Source: Anaerolineae bacterium
GTDB lineage: Bacteria; Chloroflexota; Anaerolineae; JAFGEY01
Reading direction: 5' to 3'
DNA length: 64,000 bases
Assembly (NCBI GenBank): GCA_016783145.1
Contig: JADHXD010000003.1
Coordinates: forward strand, 1-64,000
Position numbers and translations under genes: made by a program. How positions within the stretch are numbered: position 1 is the first letter of the stretch; the number at the start of each line of letters is the position of its first letter. Positions 7,498 through 16,726 of the stretch are shown here, piece after piece. Under the pieces are notes generated by a model. That model searched no databases. It was not told the DNA's origin and saw only the letters and a program-made list of their open reading frames with translations.

Positions 7498-9627
7498 ATG
7501 GCTGACGCAGCGAACCTGAACGTCGATCCTACGCTCCATCCCGACAAGAGGATCTTTTTCCTCCAGGGACCTCCCGGGGCTGGAAAGACCACCCTGGCGA
7601 TACGCCGTCTCTCTCAATTGCTCCACAGCGGCGTGCCCGCCGAGTCGATCCTGGTCTGGGTGCCTCAGCGCGTGCTCGGCAGGCCATACACTGAGGCTCT
7701 GTGGGAGCTGGACATCCCCGGCAGCGAGGTCACCGTTGTCACGGTGGGCGGTCTAGCGCGGCGGACCCTTGCCCTGTACTGGCCACTGATCGCCGAAAAA
7801 GCTGGCTTTGGCCTCCCCGATCAGGAGCCCATCTTTCTCACCCTGGAGACAACCCAGTACTATATGGATCGCATCGTGTCGCCCTACATCGACCAAGGGC
7901 ATTTCGATGGGATATCCATCCGCCGCAACCGCCTGGTCAGCCAGATCATCGACAACCTGAACAAGGCGGCGGTCGTCGGCTTTCCACACACAGACGTCGC
8001 CGCCCGCCTCAAACAAGCGTGGTCCGGTGAGAGCGCGCGCCTGCGCGCCTACGACCAGGTCCAGGCGTGCGTGAACGGCTTTCGCACCTACTGCCTGGCT
8101 CACAACCTGCTCGACTTTTCCCTCCAGCTCGATATATTCTTTGACCATTTCTTGACCGAGCCCGCATGTCGCGGCCACCTGTTCGGGAGGTACCGACACC
8201 TGATCGTGGACAATGTCGAAGAGGACACGCCACGCGCGCACGACCTCCTGAAGCAGTGGCTGGGAGAATGCGAGAGCGCGCTGGTCGTGATGGATCAGGG
8301 TGGAGGATATCGCGCCTTCCTGGGCGCTGACGCCGAGGGTGCTGCAGAGCTCAAGTGGTCGTGCCAGGACTGGATGACCCTGGACCGATCGTACGTGGTG
8401 TCGGCACACGTGCAGGCCCTGGGAGACCACCTGGTACAGTCGCTGGGAAGAGAAGTCGCCGAACGCCTTTCAGGCCCGAGTCCCGCACCCCGCCAGCCGG
8501 AGACAGGCAACCCGAGAGTCGCGATCCACTTTGAGCTCGCGCGCTTTCAGCACCAGATGATCGAGTGGGTGGCCGACCAGGTTGCGCTGCTCGTGCACGA
8601 GCGCGATGTTCCGCCTGGAGAGATCGCGATCCTGTCTCCTTTCCTCGGCGACGCGCTTCGGTTCGCGCTGTCCAACGCGTTGTCGCATCGCCAGGTGCCC
8701 GTGCGTTCGCACCGCCCATCGCGCGCCCTGCGCGAAGAGCCCGCGGCGCGCTGCCTGCTGACGTGGGCGGCCTTCGCCCGTCCCGACTGGGGGCTCTGCC
8801 CAGCGCCGCCGGACGTGACCCAGGCCCTGATGTTGGCTGTCGATGGTCTCGACCTGATCCGTGCTCGCCTGCTCACCGAGGTCGCGTACCGCCCGCGAGA
8901 GGGGCGACCGATGCTCACCTCGTTCGATCAGATGCGAACGGACATGCAGCAGCGGATCAGCTTTACGCTCGGGGAGCGATTCGAGCGCCTGCGCGGCTGG
9001 TTGGCCGCCTACGGGGAACAAAGACCGCTCGAGCTGGACGACCTGCTTGACGGGCTGTTCACCGAGCTGCTCTCGCAGCCTGGATTTGGCTTCTACCGCA
9101 ACCTGGATGCCGGACGGGTCACAGCAAACCTGATCGAATCCTATCAAAAGTTCCGCCGCGTAGTGGGGGGCACCACCCCCGGCCCGCTCGGCCCGGAGTA
9201 CCTGCGCACGGTCGATCAGGGGATCATCGCAGCTACCTACGTACAGAGCTGGCAGATCGAAGCGACCGACGCGGTTCTGATGGCCCCGGCCTATACGTTT
9301 CTGATGGCCAACCGCCCCGTGGAGGTGCAGTTCTGGCTGGACGTGGGAAGCAGCGCATGGTGGGAGCGGCTCTACCAGCCCCTAACCCACCCGCACGTCC
9401 TGAGCAGGCAGTGGCCCGAGGGTAAAACGTGGGGCGATGAGGAGGAATTTGCCGCCCGGCAGATCGCGCTCGGCCGGCTGGTCCTGGGGCTGGTTCGGCG
9501 CTGTCGCACCGGTATCTACCTGGGCATCTCTGAGCTCGGCGAGCAGGGATACGAGCAGCGCGGTCCCCTCTTGCAGGCGATCCAGCGCACATTGCGCCGG
9601 ACGCCACCCCCTTCCCAAGACCTATGA
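7498..9627 (+). CDS. UvrD/AddB-like P-loop ATPase, possibly an inactive SF1 helicase
   Basis: The true gene is the second part of the 928-residue track ORF, from ATG 7498 (MADAANLNVD), giving 709 residues. Walker A GPPGAGKTT is near residue 25, followed by a VWVPQR segment like SF1 motif Ia. At the position of the SF1 DExQD motif it reads LIVDNVEED, so the Glu and Gln of motif II are changed. Later segments (GEIAILSPF, then VLMAPAY and ARQIALGRLVLGLVRRC) resemble motifs IV-VI in order, but no clear PD-(D/E)XK or Fe-S nuclease signature is seen at the end. It could be a divergent helicase or an AddB-like scaffold. It ends 6 nt inside the convergent kinase gene. Confidence 0.65.
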   Translation: MADAANLNVDPTLHPDKRIFFLQGPPGAGKTTLAIRRLSQLLHSGVPAESILVWVPQRVLGRPYTEALWELDIPGSEVTVVTVGGLARRTLALYWPLIAEKAGFGLPDQEPIFLTLETTQYYMDRIVSPYIDQGHFDGISIRRNRLVSQIIDNLNKAAVVGFPHTDVAARLKQAWSGESARLRAYDQVQACVNGFRTYCLAHNLLDFSLQLDIFFDHFLTEPACRGHLFGRYRHLIVDNVEEDTPRAHDLLKQWLGECESALVVMDQGGGYRAFLGADAEGAAELKWSCQDWMTLDRSYVVSAHVQALGDHLVQSLGREVAERLSGPSPAPRQPETGNPRVAIHFELARFQHQMIEWVADQVALLVHERDVPPGEIAILSPFLGDALRFALSNALSHRQVPVRSHRPSRALREEPAARCLLTWAAFARPDWGLCPAPPDVTQALMLAVDGLDLIRARLLTEVAYRPREGRPMLTSFDQMRTDMQQRISFTLGERFERLRGWLAAYGEQRPLELDDLLDGLFTELLSQPGFGFYRNLDAGRVTANLIESYQKFRRVVGGTTPGPLGPEYLRTVDQGIIAATYVQSWQIEATDAVLMAPAYTFLMANRPVEVQFWLDVGSSAWWERLYQPLTHPHVLSRQWPEGKTWGDEEEFAARQIALGRLVLGLVRRCRTGIYLGISELGEQGYEQRGPLLQAIQRTLRRTPPPSQDL

Positions 9628-11286
9628 AGACGGCCCGCCAGGGACATCCTCACTGCTGAAGAGAATGCCTGTGACAGCAGGCACGGGATCGGGGTCAATC
9701 CCCAGGGGAAGGGCGAATATGAAGCGGCTCCCCTGACCGGGCTCGCTCTCCACCCAGATCCTGCCCTTGCAGCGCTCGACCATGCCCTTGGCGATCGAGA
9801 GACCCAGGCCGATTCCCTCGTGTTCACGAGTCAAGGACGGCTCTACCTGGTAGAAAGGCAGGAAAATGCGTTCGTGTTCCTCCGCATGGATCCCAATGCC
9901 CGTATCCCAGACAGAGACCCTCAGCTCGTCCTCGTGCACGCTTGCCTCAACTCCGACCCGTCCCCCCTGCGGCGTGAATTTGATCGCATTCTGGATCAGG
10001 TTGGAAAGCGTCAAGAGGACCTTTTGAGGGTCCGTGCGAACGGGCTCCAGGTCTGCAGGTACGTTGACCAGGACCTGAATGCCTTTCGCCTCGACCATTG
10101 AGGCCAGATCGTCCATCGCATCCCTGATCAGGTCCGAGATGTGACAAGGGGCGATCTCGAGCTGCGCTTCCCCAGTCTGTAAGTGGCGCATATCGAGCAA
10201 AGCGTCCACCAACCCTCGCAGCCGAAGCGCATTCCGCAAAACGATCTGCAGCCGCGCTTTGATCTGCGTATCCTCGATCTCTTCTGCCAAGAGTTCGACG
10301 TGTCCCATCAGGATAGCCAACGGCGTGCGCAGCTCGTGAGCGGCGATGCTGATGAACTCGCTCTTCATGTCATCCAGCTCTTGCAGCTCCTGATAGGCAC
10401 GCTGGATCTGCTCGAACAGGCTGGCATTCTGGAAGGCGATCGCTGCTTGCCCGCAAAGCACAGACAGCAGTTCGCTGTCGCCGGGGGCGAATCGCGCTCC
10501 CCGTTCGGACTTGGCCAGTACCAGCGCGCCGACCGGCGCATCCATCGCCAGAAGCGGACTAAACATAAAGCTCTCGATCTGGGTGCGGCGCATGAACTCG
10601 GCCACACGCGCTTCAGCGCCCGCGGACGTCTGTGCCAGCACCTGCTGGCGCTCCTGCAGCAAGGCCTCCGCGGTATGCAGCACGAAACTTATCGTCTCCG
10701 GTTGAGCCTGCTCCACATCGAAACCGGTGCTCGTCCCCACAAACAGGCGCCCGTCCGTCCTGCGCAGCATCAAGATCCCCCGCGTGGCCCCAAGCTCGTC
10801 ACATGCAGCCCTCAGCACCCTTCGCGCTAGCTGGCCCTCTTCGACGGTGGTCATCAGGGTCTTGTTGATCTCGAAGAGCGGGATCAACGCGCTGAGCCGG
10901 GCGTTTTCGCGGCGGAGTCGCTCTTTCTCCAGCGCCCGACTGATAGCCAGCTTGAGATCGAGGGTGCTGAACGGCTTGACGACAAACTCGGAAAACCCGA
11001 GCTGCAGGGCCTGAATGGCGGTATCCATCGTGCCGTGTCCGGTCATCAGCACGCACACGATATCAGGCTGGTACGTGCGGATGATCCGGGACGTCTCCAA
11101 CCCTCGGATCCCCGGCATGATCATATCGGTGAGGAACAGATCGTAGCGTTCTCTCTGCGCTGCCTCGATGGCCTCTTCCCCGGTGAGCACGCCGGTGACC
11201 TCGTATCCCTCACTGCAGACAATGCGCGTGCATAGATTGAGGACATCTGGCTCGTCATCCGCGATCAGGATCTTTTCCCTTGGCAC
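9622..11286 (-). CDS. Receiver-GAF-histidine kinase protein
   Basis: GTG start at 11286 with GGAGGT 6 nt upstream; 554 residues. The receiver comes first (residues 1-120; phospho-acceptor in DLFLTDMIMPG, switch Lys in FVVKPF). A GAF-like domain follows (about 150-300), then HisKA with FISIAAHELRTPLA, and a HATPase with NLIQNAIKFTP, DTGIGI and GLGLSI. With the receiver N-terminal to the kinase, the protein can be driven by another kinase. No response regulator gene is adjacent. A fully consensus promoter lies upstream at 11381-11409, divergent from rplI. Its stop codon overlaps the convergent ATPase gene by 6 nt. Confidence 0.88.
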   Translation of the reverse strand: MPREKILIADDEPDVLNLCTRIVCSEGYEVTGVLTGEEAIEAAQRERYDLFLTDMIMPGIRGLETSRIIRTYQPDIVCVLMTGHGTMDTAIQALQLGFSEFVVKPFSTLDLKLAISRALEKERLRRENARLSALIPLFEINKTLMTTVEEGQLARRVLRAACDELGATRGILMLRRTDGRLFVGTSTGFDVEQAQPETISFVLHTAEALLQERQQVLAQTSAGAEARVAEFMRRTQIESFMFSPLLAMDAPVGALVLAKSERGARFAPGDSELLSVLCGQAAIAFQNASLFEQIQRAYQELQELDDMKSEFISIAAHELRTPLAILMGHVELLAEEIEDTQIKARLQIVLRNALRLRGLVDALLDMRHLQTGEAQLEIAPCHISDLIRDAMDDLASMVEAKGIQVLVNVPADLEPVRTDPQKVLLTLSNLIQNAIKFTPQGGRVGVEASVHEDELRVSVWDTGIGIHAEEHERIFLPFYQVEPSLTREHEGIGLGLSIAKGMVERCKGRIWVESEPGQGSRFIFALPLGIDPDPVPAVTGILFSSEDVPGGPSS

Positions 11287-11380
11287 TCGAACACCTCCGT
11301 TCAGCAGGGAGCGAGCAAGGGCCGTTCTGCCGCATCAAGGTCCGGAGCAGACCGGCAGGTTTCGCAACGCCCCTACTAAC

Positions 11381-11409
11381 ATTATACAAGTCCATCCACA
11401 GGTTGTCAA
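11381..11409 (-). promoter_or_regulatory. Consensus promoter for the receiver-kinase gene
   Basis: TTGACA (11409-11404), 17-bp spacer, TATAAT (11386-11381): a perfect sigma70 match about 95 nt upstream of the GTG start. Confidence 0.88.
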
Positions 11410-11446
11410 CGCATCTGGCCCGGTGCAATGGCGATGGCCCGAACCA

Positions 11447-11476
11447 TTGGACAATTCGTGGTTTTTGGTGTATCAT
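11447..11476 (+). promoter_or_regulatory. Promoter for rplI
   Basis: TTGGAC (11447-11452), 18-bp spacer, TATCAT (11471-11476), about 75 nt before the rplI start. It is divergent from the kinase promoter. Confidence 0.7.
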
Positions 11477-11550
11477 AACCCACTGTCGAAAGGCGGCTGT
11501 GACGTATCTCCGCCTGCAGCATATTCTGAGGTTGAAAGCGAGGAGAGCAA

Positions 11551-12015
11551 GTGAACGTCTTGTTGATTCAGGATGTACCGGGTTTGGGCAAGGTTGGCGA
11601 CGTGAAAAAGGTGGCCGATGGATATGCTCGAAACTATCTGATCCCCCGCGGTTTGGCCAAGATCGCTACCCCTGGGGAGCTTAAGCAGGTTGAGCAACAC
11701 AAGCGGACCGCTGCCAAGCAGACTCTGCACGAGCTGAAGGACGCCCAGGCCATCGCCGAACGGCTTGGGCAAATGACGTTGGTGTTCCAGGCCCGGGCCG
11801 GAGAGGGCACCAAGCTCTACGGCTCGATCACCAGCGCCGATATCGCAGAACGGATCTCGGAGGAATTGGGGCGTAGCTTTGACCGGCGCAAGATCCACCT
11901 CGATGAGTCTCTGCGTCAGTTGGGCACGCACCAGGTTCCCGTTCGCTTGATGTCAGACCTCGTACCCGAGGTAACCATCGTCATTGAGCGCGAGGGCGAG
12001 CCAGAAGCAGAGTAG
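11551..12015 (+). CDS. rplI: 50S ribosomal protein L9
   Basis: Binds 23S rRNA and joins two domains through a long helix, on the large ribosomal subunit. The N-terminal signature MNVLLIQDVPGLGKVGDV and ADGYARNYLIPRGLA are typical; the connecting helix and C-terminal RNA-binding domain (KLYGSITSADIAE) follow. At 154 residues it is near the family's 148. GTG start at 11551 with GAGGAG upstream. It sits alone with its own promoter rather than in the rpsF-ssb-rpsR operon seen in many bacteria; the next gene starts 22 nt later. Confidence 0.97.
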   Translation: MNVLLIQDVPGLGKVGDVKKVADGYARNYLIPRGLAKIATPGELKQVEQHKRTAAKQTLHELKDAQAIAERLGQMTLVFQARAGEGTKLYGSITSADIAERISEELGRSFDRRKIHLDESLRQLGTHQVPVRLMSDLVPEVTIVIEREGEPEAE

Positions 12016-12037
12016 ACTTTGCGAGCGAGGACCATAC

Positions 12038-13123
12038 ATGGGTAAACTGGGCCAGCTACTGCGCCGGACCGGCAAGAGGGCGGGAGAAGCAGAGGGGGAG
12101 GAAGGAACCACGCAGACCCAGCGTGAGCATTCAAGCGCGAACACCACCAAGCTGGGTCAGCTACTGCGCGAAGCTCGCGAGGAGAAACGGCTGACCCTCG
12201 AACACATAGAAAGCGCGACCCGGATCCGATACAAGTATCTGCTCGCCCTCGAAGAGGGCAGGTACGACGACCTGCCCACGCCAGGGCACGTTCACGGGTT
12301 CTTGCGCAACTATGCCCTCCACCTCGGCCTCGACCTGGCCGAAGTGGAGGCGCTGTTCGCGGAAGACAAGGCAGCACACAAGTTCGTTGAGCCAGGGATA
12401 TTCCGTCCTCAGGACATCGAGCTGACCTCGCCGAGGCCGCTGATCAAGGCAAATCTGGTCTTTTGGTTTGTCATGCTGCTGGTCATCGTGGTAGTTGGCG
12501 GCGGCCTGTTCTGGCAGTATGGGTGGCCCCTGATCCGGCCTACGGTCACGCCCACAGCGACCCCTACGGCGACTGCGACCGCCGAAAGAGTGGTACTCGT
12601 ACCTTCGGCCACGGCGACGAACACACCTGTGCCGCCGACACCGACATCGTCCGCCCCTACATCGACACCGTCCGCTCTGACAGCAACGCCGACCGAGTCA
12701 CCGCCAGAGCCCTCACCCACCACGACGGCGACGCTCGCCTCAACCCCGGAGACCGCGACGCCGACGCCGCCCGCCGAGACGTCCACGCCCAGTGCAACGG
12801 AGGGCGTTACCCTGCACATCACGGTGACCGAACGAGCGTGGCTGCAGGTCACCGTGGACGAGCAACAGGTTCCGGGCGAGCTCTTGCAGGCAGGCGAAGA
12901 GAGAGAATGGCAGGCTCAGCGCTCACTCTACTTTATCTGCGGAAACGCAGGGGGCGTGGAAGTGACCGTCAACGGCAAAGAGCTAGGCGCTCTGGGAGCG
13001 CGTGGGGAAGTAGTGGAGAGGCTGTGGACCCCTCAGGGCGAGGTGACCCCGACCCCAACAGGAGGAGAGACAGCGCCAACGCCCACGGGCGAGGCCGCTC
13101 CAACGCCCACTCCGGCGGCGTGA
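12038..13123 (+). CDS. RodZ-like membrane protein with HTH domain
   Basis: ATG 12038 is chosen over the longer track start because it clears the rplI stop and follows GAGCGAGG. The 361 residues hold an Arg/Glu-rich start, a helix-turn-helix of the HTH_25/RodZ type (KLGQLLREAREEKRLTLE through FLRNYALHLGLD), one membrane helix (LVFWFVMLLVIVVVGGGLF), a Thr/Pro/Ala-rich linker of about 100 residues, and a DUF4115-like extracytoplasmic domain (TERAWLQVTVDEQQ). RodZ links the MreB cytoskeleton to the cell wall machinery. The HTH and tail orders agree, but no mreB is nearby, so the role is by family. A short Pro/Thr tail with repeated TPTGE ends the protein. Confidence 0.82.
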   Translation: MGKLGQLLRRTGKRAGEAEGEEGTTQTQREHSSANTTKLGQLLREAREEKRLTLEHIESATRIRYKYLLALEEGRYDDLPTPGHVHGFLRNYALHLGLDLAEVEALFAEDKAAHKFVEPGIFRPQDIELTSPRPLIKANLVFWFVMLLVIVVVGGGLFWQYGWPLIRPTVTPTATPTATATAERVVLVPSATATNTPVPPTPTSSAPTSTPSALTATPTESPPEPSPTTTATLASTPETATPTPPAETSTPSATEGVTLHITVTERAWLQVTVDEQQVPGELLQAGEEREWQAQRSLYFICGNAGGVEVTVNGKELGALGARGEVVERLWTPQGEVTPTPTGGETAPTPTGEAAPTPTPAA

Positions 13124-13147
13124 ACTACAGAGCAGCTTGAGCATTTG

Positions 13148-13173
13148 GCACACGGTGACGCCGTGTGCTTTTT
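13148..13173 (+). terminator. Rho-independent terminator between the rodZ-like gene and rimO
   Basis: Stem GCACACGG / CCGTGTGC with a 5-nt loop, followed by five T residues. It lies 25 nt after the rodZ-like stop and only 16 nt before the rimO start, so it either ends the upstream transcript or sits in the rimO leader. Confidence 0.75.
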
Positions 13174-13188
13174 GTTGCAGGAGATGTC

Positions 13189-14571
13189 GTGCGTTACTTT
13201 ATGATCTCATTGGGCTGTCCCAAGAACACCGTGGATGCAGAAGACATGGGCCTTTTGCTCAATACGGGGGGACACCGACCCGTTTCGGACCCAGCCGACG
13301 CGGACGTGCTGCTCGTCAATACGTGTGGTTTCATCGAAAGCGCCCGAGCAGAGTCCCTGTTTGTCCTGCACGATCTGGCAGAGCAGAAGCGTCCTGGACA
13401 GCAGCTCATCGCGACCGGATGCCTGTCGCAGCGGGCGGGCGCAGAGCTAGCCGAGCAGGTTCCGGGCCTGGACGGCATCCTGGGCACGCGACGCTGGGCA
13501 GAGGTCTTGACTCTTGTTGAGCGCCTTGGGCAGCGGCGACAGCGCACAGAGACCTGCACCTGGGTGGGCGATCCTGTAGGGGCGGAATCGGGCGCACGAA
13601 TCCGGCTGCGAGGGCGAGTGCCCCGCGTGGCCCTGCAGGGACGAAGCGCCTACCTCAAGATCGCCGAGGGATGCAGCGCGCCCTGTGCCTTTTGCGCGAT
13701 CCCACTGATCAAGGGCCCCCTGCGCAGCAGGCCCGTGCACGACATCATCGCCGACGCCCAGCACCTTGGCGGGAAAGGCGTTGAGGAGATCATCGTCATC
13801 GCCCAGGACACGACAGCCTACGGGCAAGATCGGGGCGAACAGGACGCTCTGCCCGTCTTGCTGGAGACGCTGATCTCGGCTGTTCCCGAGGTGTCGTGGA
13901 TCCGGATCATGTATGCCTATCCACAGCACATCAGCCCTCGGCTGATCGAGACGATGGCCCGGCACCCGCAGATCTGCCACTACCTCGATCTGCCCTTGCA
14001 GCACGCACATCCTGACACGCTCGGGCGCATGCGCCGGCCGACAGACGTCGATCGAGTGCGCCGCCTGATCGAGGCCCTGCGGAAAGCGATGCCCGACATC
14101 GCCCTCCGAACCTCCTTCATCGTGGGCTACCCGGGGGAGACGGAAGGTGAGTTCCGCGCTCTGGCGGCATTCGCTCAGGAGACACAGTTCGACAAGGTCG
14201 GCGTATTCACCTATTCTCCGGAGCAAGGCACCGCGGCGTACGACCTGCCCGACCCTATCCCGGAGGAGGTCCAGGCGGAGCGATATGACCGCCTGATGGG
14301 CCAGCAGCAGGCCATCTCGCTGGCCCGCAACCAGGCACAGGTGGGCCGCACCTTGGGCGTGCTGATAGAAGGTCAGGGCGAGGCAGAGTACGAAGGTGCG
14401 GATGTGGACGACACAGAGGAAATCTCGTTGGTCAGTGTCGGTCGCTCCTACCGCGACGCACCAGAGATTGATGGACTGGTATTGATCGAGGAGGCCGTTG
14501 AGCCTGGACGGATTGTCCCCGTGAGGATCACCGGGGCACTGGAATACGATCTCGTCGGGACACCTCAGTGA
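13189..14571 (+). CDS. rimO: Ribosomal protein S12 methylthiotransferase
   Basis: A radical SAM enzyme that methylthiolates an Asp of ribosomal protein S12 using two Fe-S clusters. Visible parts in order: the N-terminal methylthiotransferase domain with cysteines in ISLGCPKNTVDAE, NTCGF and ATGCLSQR; the radical SAM triad in CSAPCAFCAIP; and a C-terminal TRAM region (GQGEAEYEGADVDD). SLGCPKN separates RimO from MiaB. Start chosen at GTG 13189 after GCAGGAGATGTC; 460 residues, slightly longer than the usual 430-450. A terminator lies just upstream, so its own promoter must be near, but none is clear. It converges on aroQ across an inverted repeat. Confidence 0.92.
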   Translation: MRYFMISLGCPKNTVDAEDMGLLLNTGGHRPVSDPADADVLLVNTCGFIESARAESLFVLHDLAEQKRPGQQLIATGCLSQRAGAELAEQVPGLDGILGTRRWAEVLTLVERLGQRRQRTETCTWVGDPVGAESGARIRLRGRVPRVALQGRSAYLKIAEGCSAPCAFCAIPLIKGPLRSRPVHDIIADAQHLGGKGVEEIIVIAQDTTAYGQDRGEQDALPVLLETLISAVPEVSWIRIMYAYPQHISPRLIETMARHPQICHYLDLPLQHAHPDTLGRMRRPTDVDRVRRLIEALRKAMPDIALRTSFIVGYPGETEGEFRALAAFAQETQFDKVGVFTYSPEQGTAAYDLPDPIPEEVQAERYDRLMGQQQAISLARNQAQVGRTLGVLIEGQGEAEYEGADVDDTEEISLVSVGRSYRDAPEIDGLVLIEEAVEPGRIVPVRITGALEYDLVGTPQ

Positions 14572-14608
14572 GCGGACTTGGCAGTTCAGCACCAAAGGTG
14601 CCAGCGAA

Positions 14609-14641
14609 GGTGCCAGGCACTTCAAGTAAGTGCCTGGCACC
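14609..14641. repeat. Dispersed inverted repeat GGTGCCAGGCACTT (copy 1)
   Basis: A perfect 14-bp stem (GGTGCCAGGCACTT / AAGTGCCTGGCACC) with a 5-nt loop, placed between the convergent ends of rimO and aroQ and touching the aroQ stop. A related core (GGTGCC) also lies just before it. The same arms recur at 55548-55615. No T-run follows, so it is not a plain terminator. Confidence 0.85.
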
Positions 14642-15094
14642 TCAGATCTGCGCGACGCCCGATGACAGGTGATCCAACAGGGCGATCAGACCCAGGGTGT
14701 AACTGCGCCAGCCGAACCCGCTGATCTGCCCGACACATACGGGAGCGATCAGGGACGTATGGCGGAACGACTCGCGGGCGTGAACGTTGGACAGGTGGAC
14801 CTCGACCGCCGGCAGCCCGACCCCAGCGATCGCATCCCGCAAAGCCACGCTGGTGTGCGTGTACGCACCGGGATTGATCAAGATGCCATCGGCCCACGAC
14901 ACCGCCTCGTGAATGCGGTCGATCAACACTCCCTCGTGATTGGACTGCAGGATGCGCAGCTCGACACCGCGCTCGGCAGCCAGGGCGGCAAGCTGCGCAT
15001 CGATCTGGCTCAGCATCTGCTGGCCATAGATCTCTGGTTCGCGTTGGCCCAGCAGGTTCAAGTTGGGGCCGTGTAAGACCAGGATACCCGTCAT
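14642..15094 (-). CDS. aroQ: 3-dehydroquinate dehydratase, type II
   Basis: Third step of the shikimate pathway: 3-dehydroquinate to 3-dehydroshikimate. The start [24 protein letters not shown] holds the type II Asn/Leu/Arg motif with the catalytic Tyr in IYG. LQSNHEG, the [13 protein letters not shown] substrate loop and [14 protein letters not shown]-like segment ([14 protein letters not shown]) follow. ATG 15094 is chosen; the longer track start extends into aroB. 150 residues is the normal size. It is the last gene of the aromatic cluster, 10 nt after the aroK-aroB fusion. Confidence 0.95.
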   Translation of the reverse strand: MTGILVLHGPNLNLLGQREPEIYGQQMLSQIDAQLAALAAERGVELRILQSNHEGVLIDRIHEAVSWADGILINPGAYTHTSVALRDAIAGVGLPAVEVHLSNVHARESFRHTSLIAPVCVGQISGFGWRSYTLGLIALLDHLSSGVAQI

Positions 15095-15104
15095 CGTACG
15101 TTCC

Positions 15105-16709
15105 TCACTTTGCTCCCATCTCGCGCAGCACATCCAGCACCACCTGACGAGGCACGTCCTCGACGACCTCGACCTCGCCAATTGCGCGCGGTAGGACCCA
15201 GCGAAGGGCCTTCCCACGCTTCTTCTTGTCGCGCATCATCGCCTCCCAGATCACCTGGCTGGAGACTGGCGGGCACTCTACTGGCAGATGGTGGGCCGTC
15301 AGCACCGCCGCCACGCGCTCAGGAAGCGCGGGGTCTGCCCGTCCCATCCGCACCGCGATTCGGACTGCGACCACCGTGCCGATGCTCACCCCTTCGCCAT
15401 GACGCATGTGGAAACCGCTGATCTGCTCCAGTGCGTGCCCAGTCGTATGGCCCAGATTGAGAACAGCCCGCCAGCCACGTTCGTAGGGGTCGCCCTCCAC
15501 GACGTCGATCTTGACCTGGAGCGAGCGGGCGATCCAGTTCTCCCACACCTGCGGGGTCTGCACCGTGGTCTCCAGCTCGACCAAGAGATCGGCGTCAGCG
15601 AGGACGCCGTGCTTGATCAGCTCGGCCATACCCGATGCGATCTCTCCTGCGGGCAGTGTCCGCAGCACATCGGGGTCGATGACCACCAGCGCGGGCTGTT
15701 TGAACGCTCCCACCAGGTTCTTGCCCTGTGGCAGGTCCACCGCGGTCTTGCCGCCCACGCTGGCGTCCACCATCGCGAGCAGCGTGGTCGGCACCTGGAT
15801 CACGGGCACCCCTCGCATGTACGTTGCCGCCGCGAACCCGGCGAGGTCACAGGTCACCCCGCCGCCGAGGGCCAGCACCGTCCCACCCCGATCCAGATCC
15901 CCCTCCACGAGCTGTTCGTAGAGCCCGGCGGCGGTGTCCAGCGTTTTGTGCTGCTCGCCGTCCGGGATCGTGCACACGAAGAGAGAGAATCCGGCCTGGC
16001 GCAGGGACTCGATGGCAGGAGGCAGGTGAAGCGCCGACACGGTGGTGTTGGTGATGACGGCGATGCGCTCGCCAGAGCCGATCTCTCGCGCCAGTTGGCC
16101 CAGCCCGCGCAACAGGCCGTGCCCGATATGGATGGGATAGCTGCCCCCTGGATGGCGGACAGGCATGCAGATCGAGAACGCCCTCTCGAGCACCTGGCTC
16201 GCCACTTGGTCGATCGACAGAGAGGTGGTATCGATCTGGCGAGGAATGGAGCCATAGGCCGCCCGGCGGCTGTGCAGGAGCTGCTCAGCCCACGTCCTGC
16301 GGTTATCCACGTCCAGCAAAGGGCGGTCCCGCGCCGGCGCCAGCCGTCGCAGGACCTCGTCCAGATCACAGGTGAGGCAGAACACCGGGCCAGACGCCGT
16401 GATTCGCCGCCTGTTCTCAGGATCCACCAGCGCGCCGCCGCCCGTGGCGATGACCAGTCCTCGCCGATCGCTCAAGTGGCGGCAAAGCTCGGACTCGTAT
16501 CTGCGGAAGGCCGGCTCGCCATCGTGGGCAAAGATGGACGAGATGGACTTGCCAGCACGCCTCTCGATCTCGACGTCCATATCCACGAAGGGGCGACCGA
16601 GCCGGCAAGCGACCTCGCGGCCCACGCTGCTCTTTCCGGTACCCATAAAGCCGGTGAGCACGATATTGCCGGAGGACAAGAGGTCAGGTTTGGAGGGCAT
16701 GCGACACAT
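15105..16709 (-). CDS. Fused shikimate kinase / 3-dehydroquinate synthase
   Basis: One 534-residue chain carries two enzymes of the shikimate pathway. Residues 1-180 are AroK: Walker [12 protein letters not shown], the [11 protein letters not shown] shikimate site, IATGGGALV and the lid RDRPLL. Residues 190-530 are Aro[52 protein letters not shown] and [12 protein letters not shown] with the metal-binding His residues. The start is probably ATG 16709 (MCRMPSKPD) after AAGGTG; ATG 16700 is possible. Such AroK-AroB fusions are known in a few lineages. It lies between the aldo/keto reductase and aroQ on the same strand. Confidence 0.93.
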   Translation of the reverse strand: MCRMPSKPDLLSSGNIVLTGFMGTGKSSVGREVACRLGRPFVDMDVEIERRAGKSISSIFAHDGEPAFRRYESELCRHLSDRRGLVIATGGGALVDPENRRRITASGPVFCLTCDLDEVLRRLAPARDRPLLDVDNRRTWAEQLLHSRRAAYGSIPRQIDTTSLSIDQVASQVLERAFSICMPVRHPGGSYPIHIGHGLLRGLGQLAREIGSGERIAVITNTTVSALHLPPAIESLRQAGFSLFVCTIPDGEQHKTLDTAAGLYEQLVEGDLDRGGTVLALGGGVTCDLAGFAAATYMRGVPVIQVPTTLLAMVDASVGGKTAVDLPQGKNLVGAFKQPALVVIDPDVLRTLPAGEIASGMAELIKHGVLADADLLVELETTVQTPQVWENWIARSLQVKIDVVEGDPYERGWRAVLNLGHTTGHALEQISGFHMRHGEGVSIGTVVAVRIAVRMGRADPALPERVAAVLTAHHLPVECPPVSSQVIWEAMMRDKKKRGKALRWVLPRAIGEVEVVEDVPRQVVLDVLREMGAK

Positions 16710-16726
16710 CCCTACACCTTGGAACG

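Noticed and set aside
6841-9627. 928-residue track ORF across nadD and the ATPase gene
   Set aside because: Its first 219 residues are an out-of-frame reading of nadD with no recognisable motif. The real gene starts at ATG 7498 with the P-loop domain.
14609-14641. Rho-independent terminator for rimO or aroQ
   Set aside because: The stem is perfect but there is no T-run on either strand, and the same core recurs at 55548, so a repeat is the better explanation.
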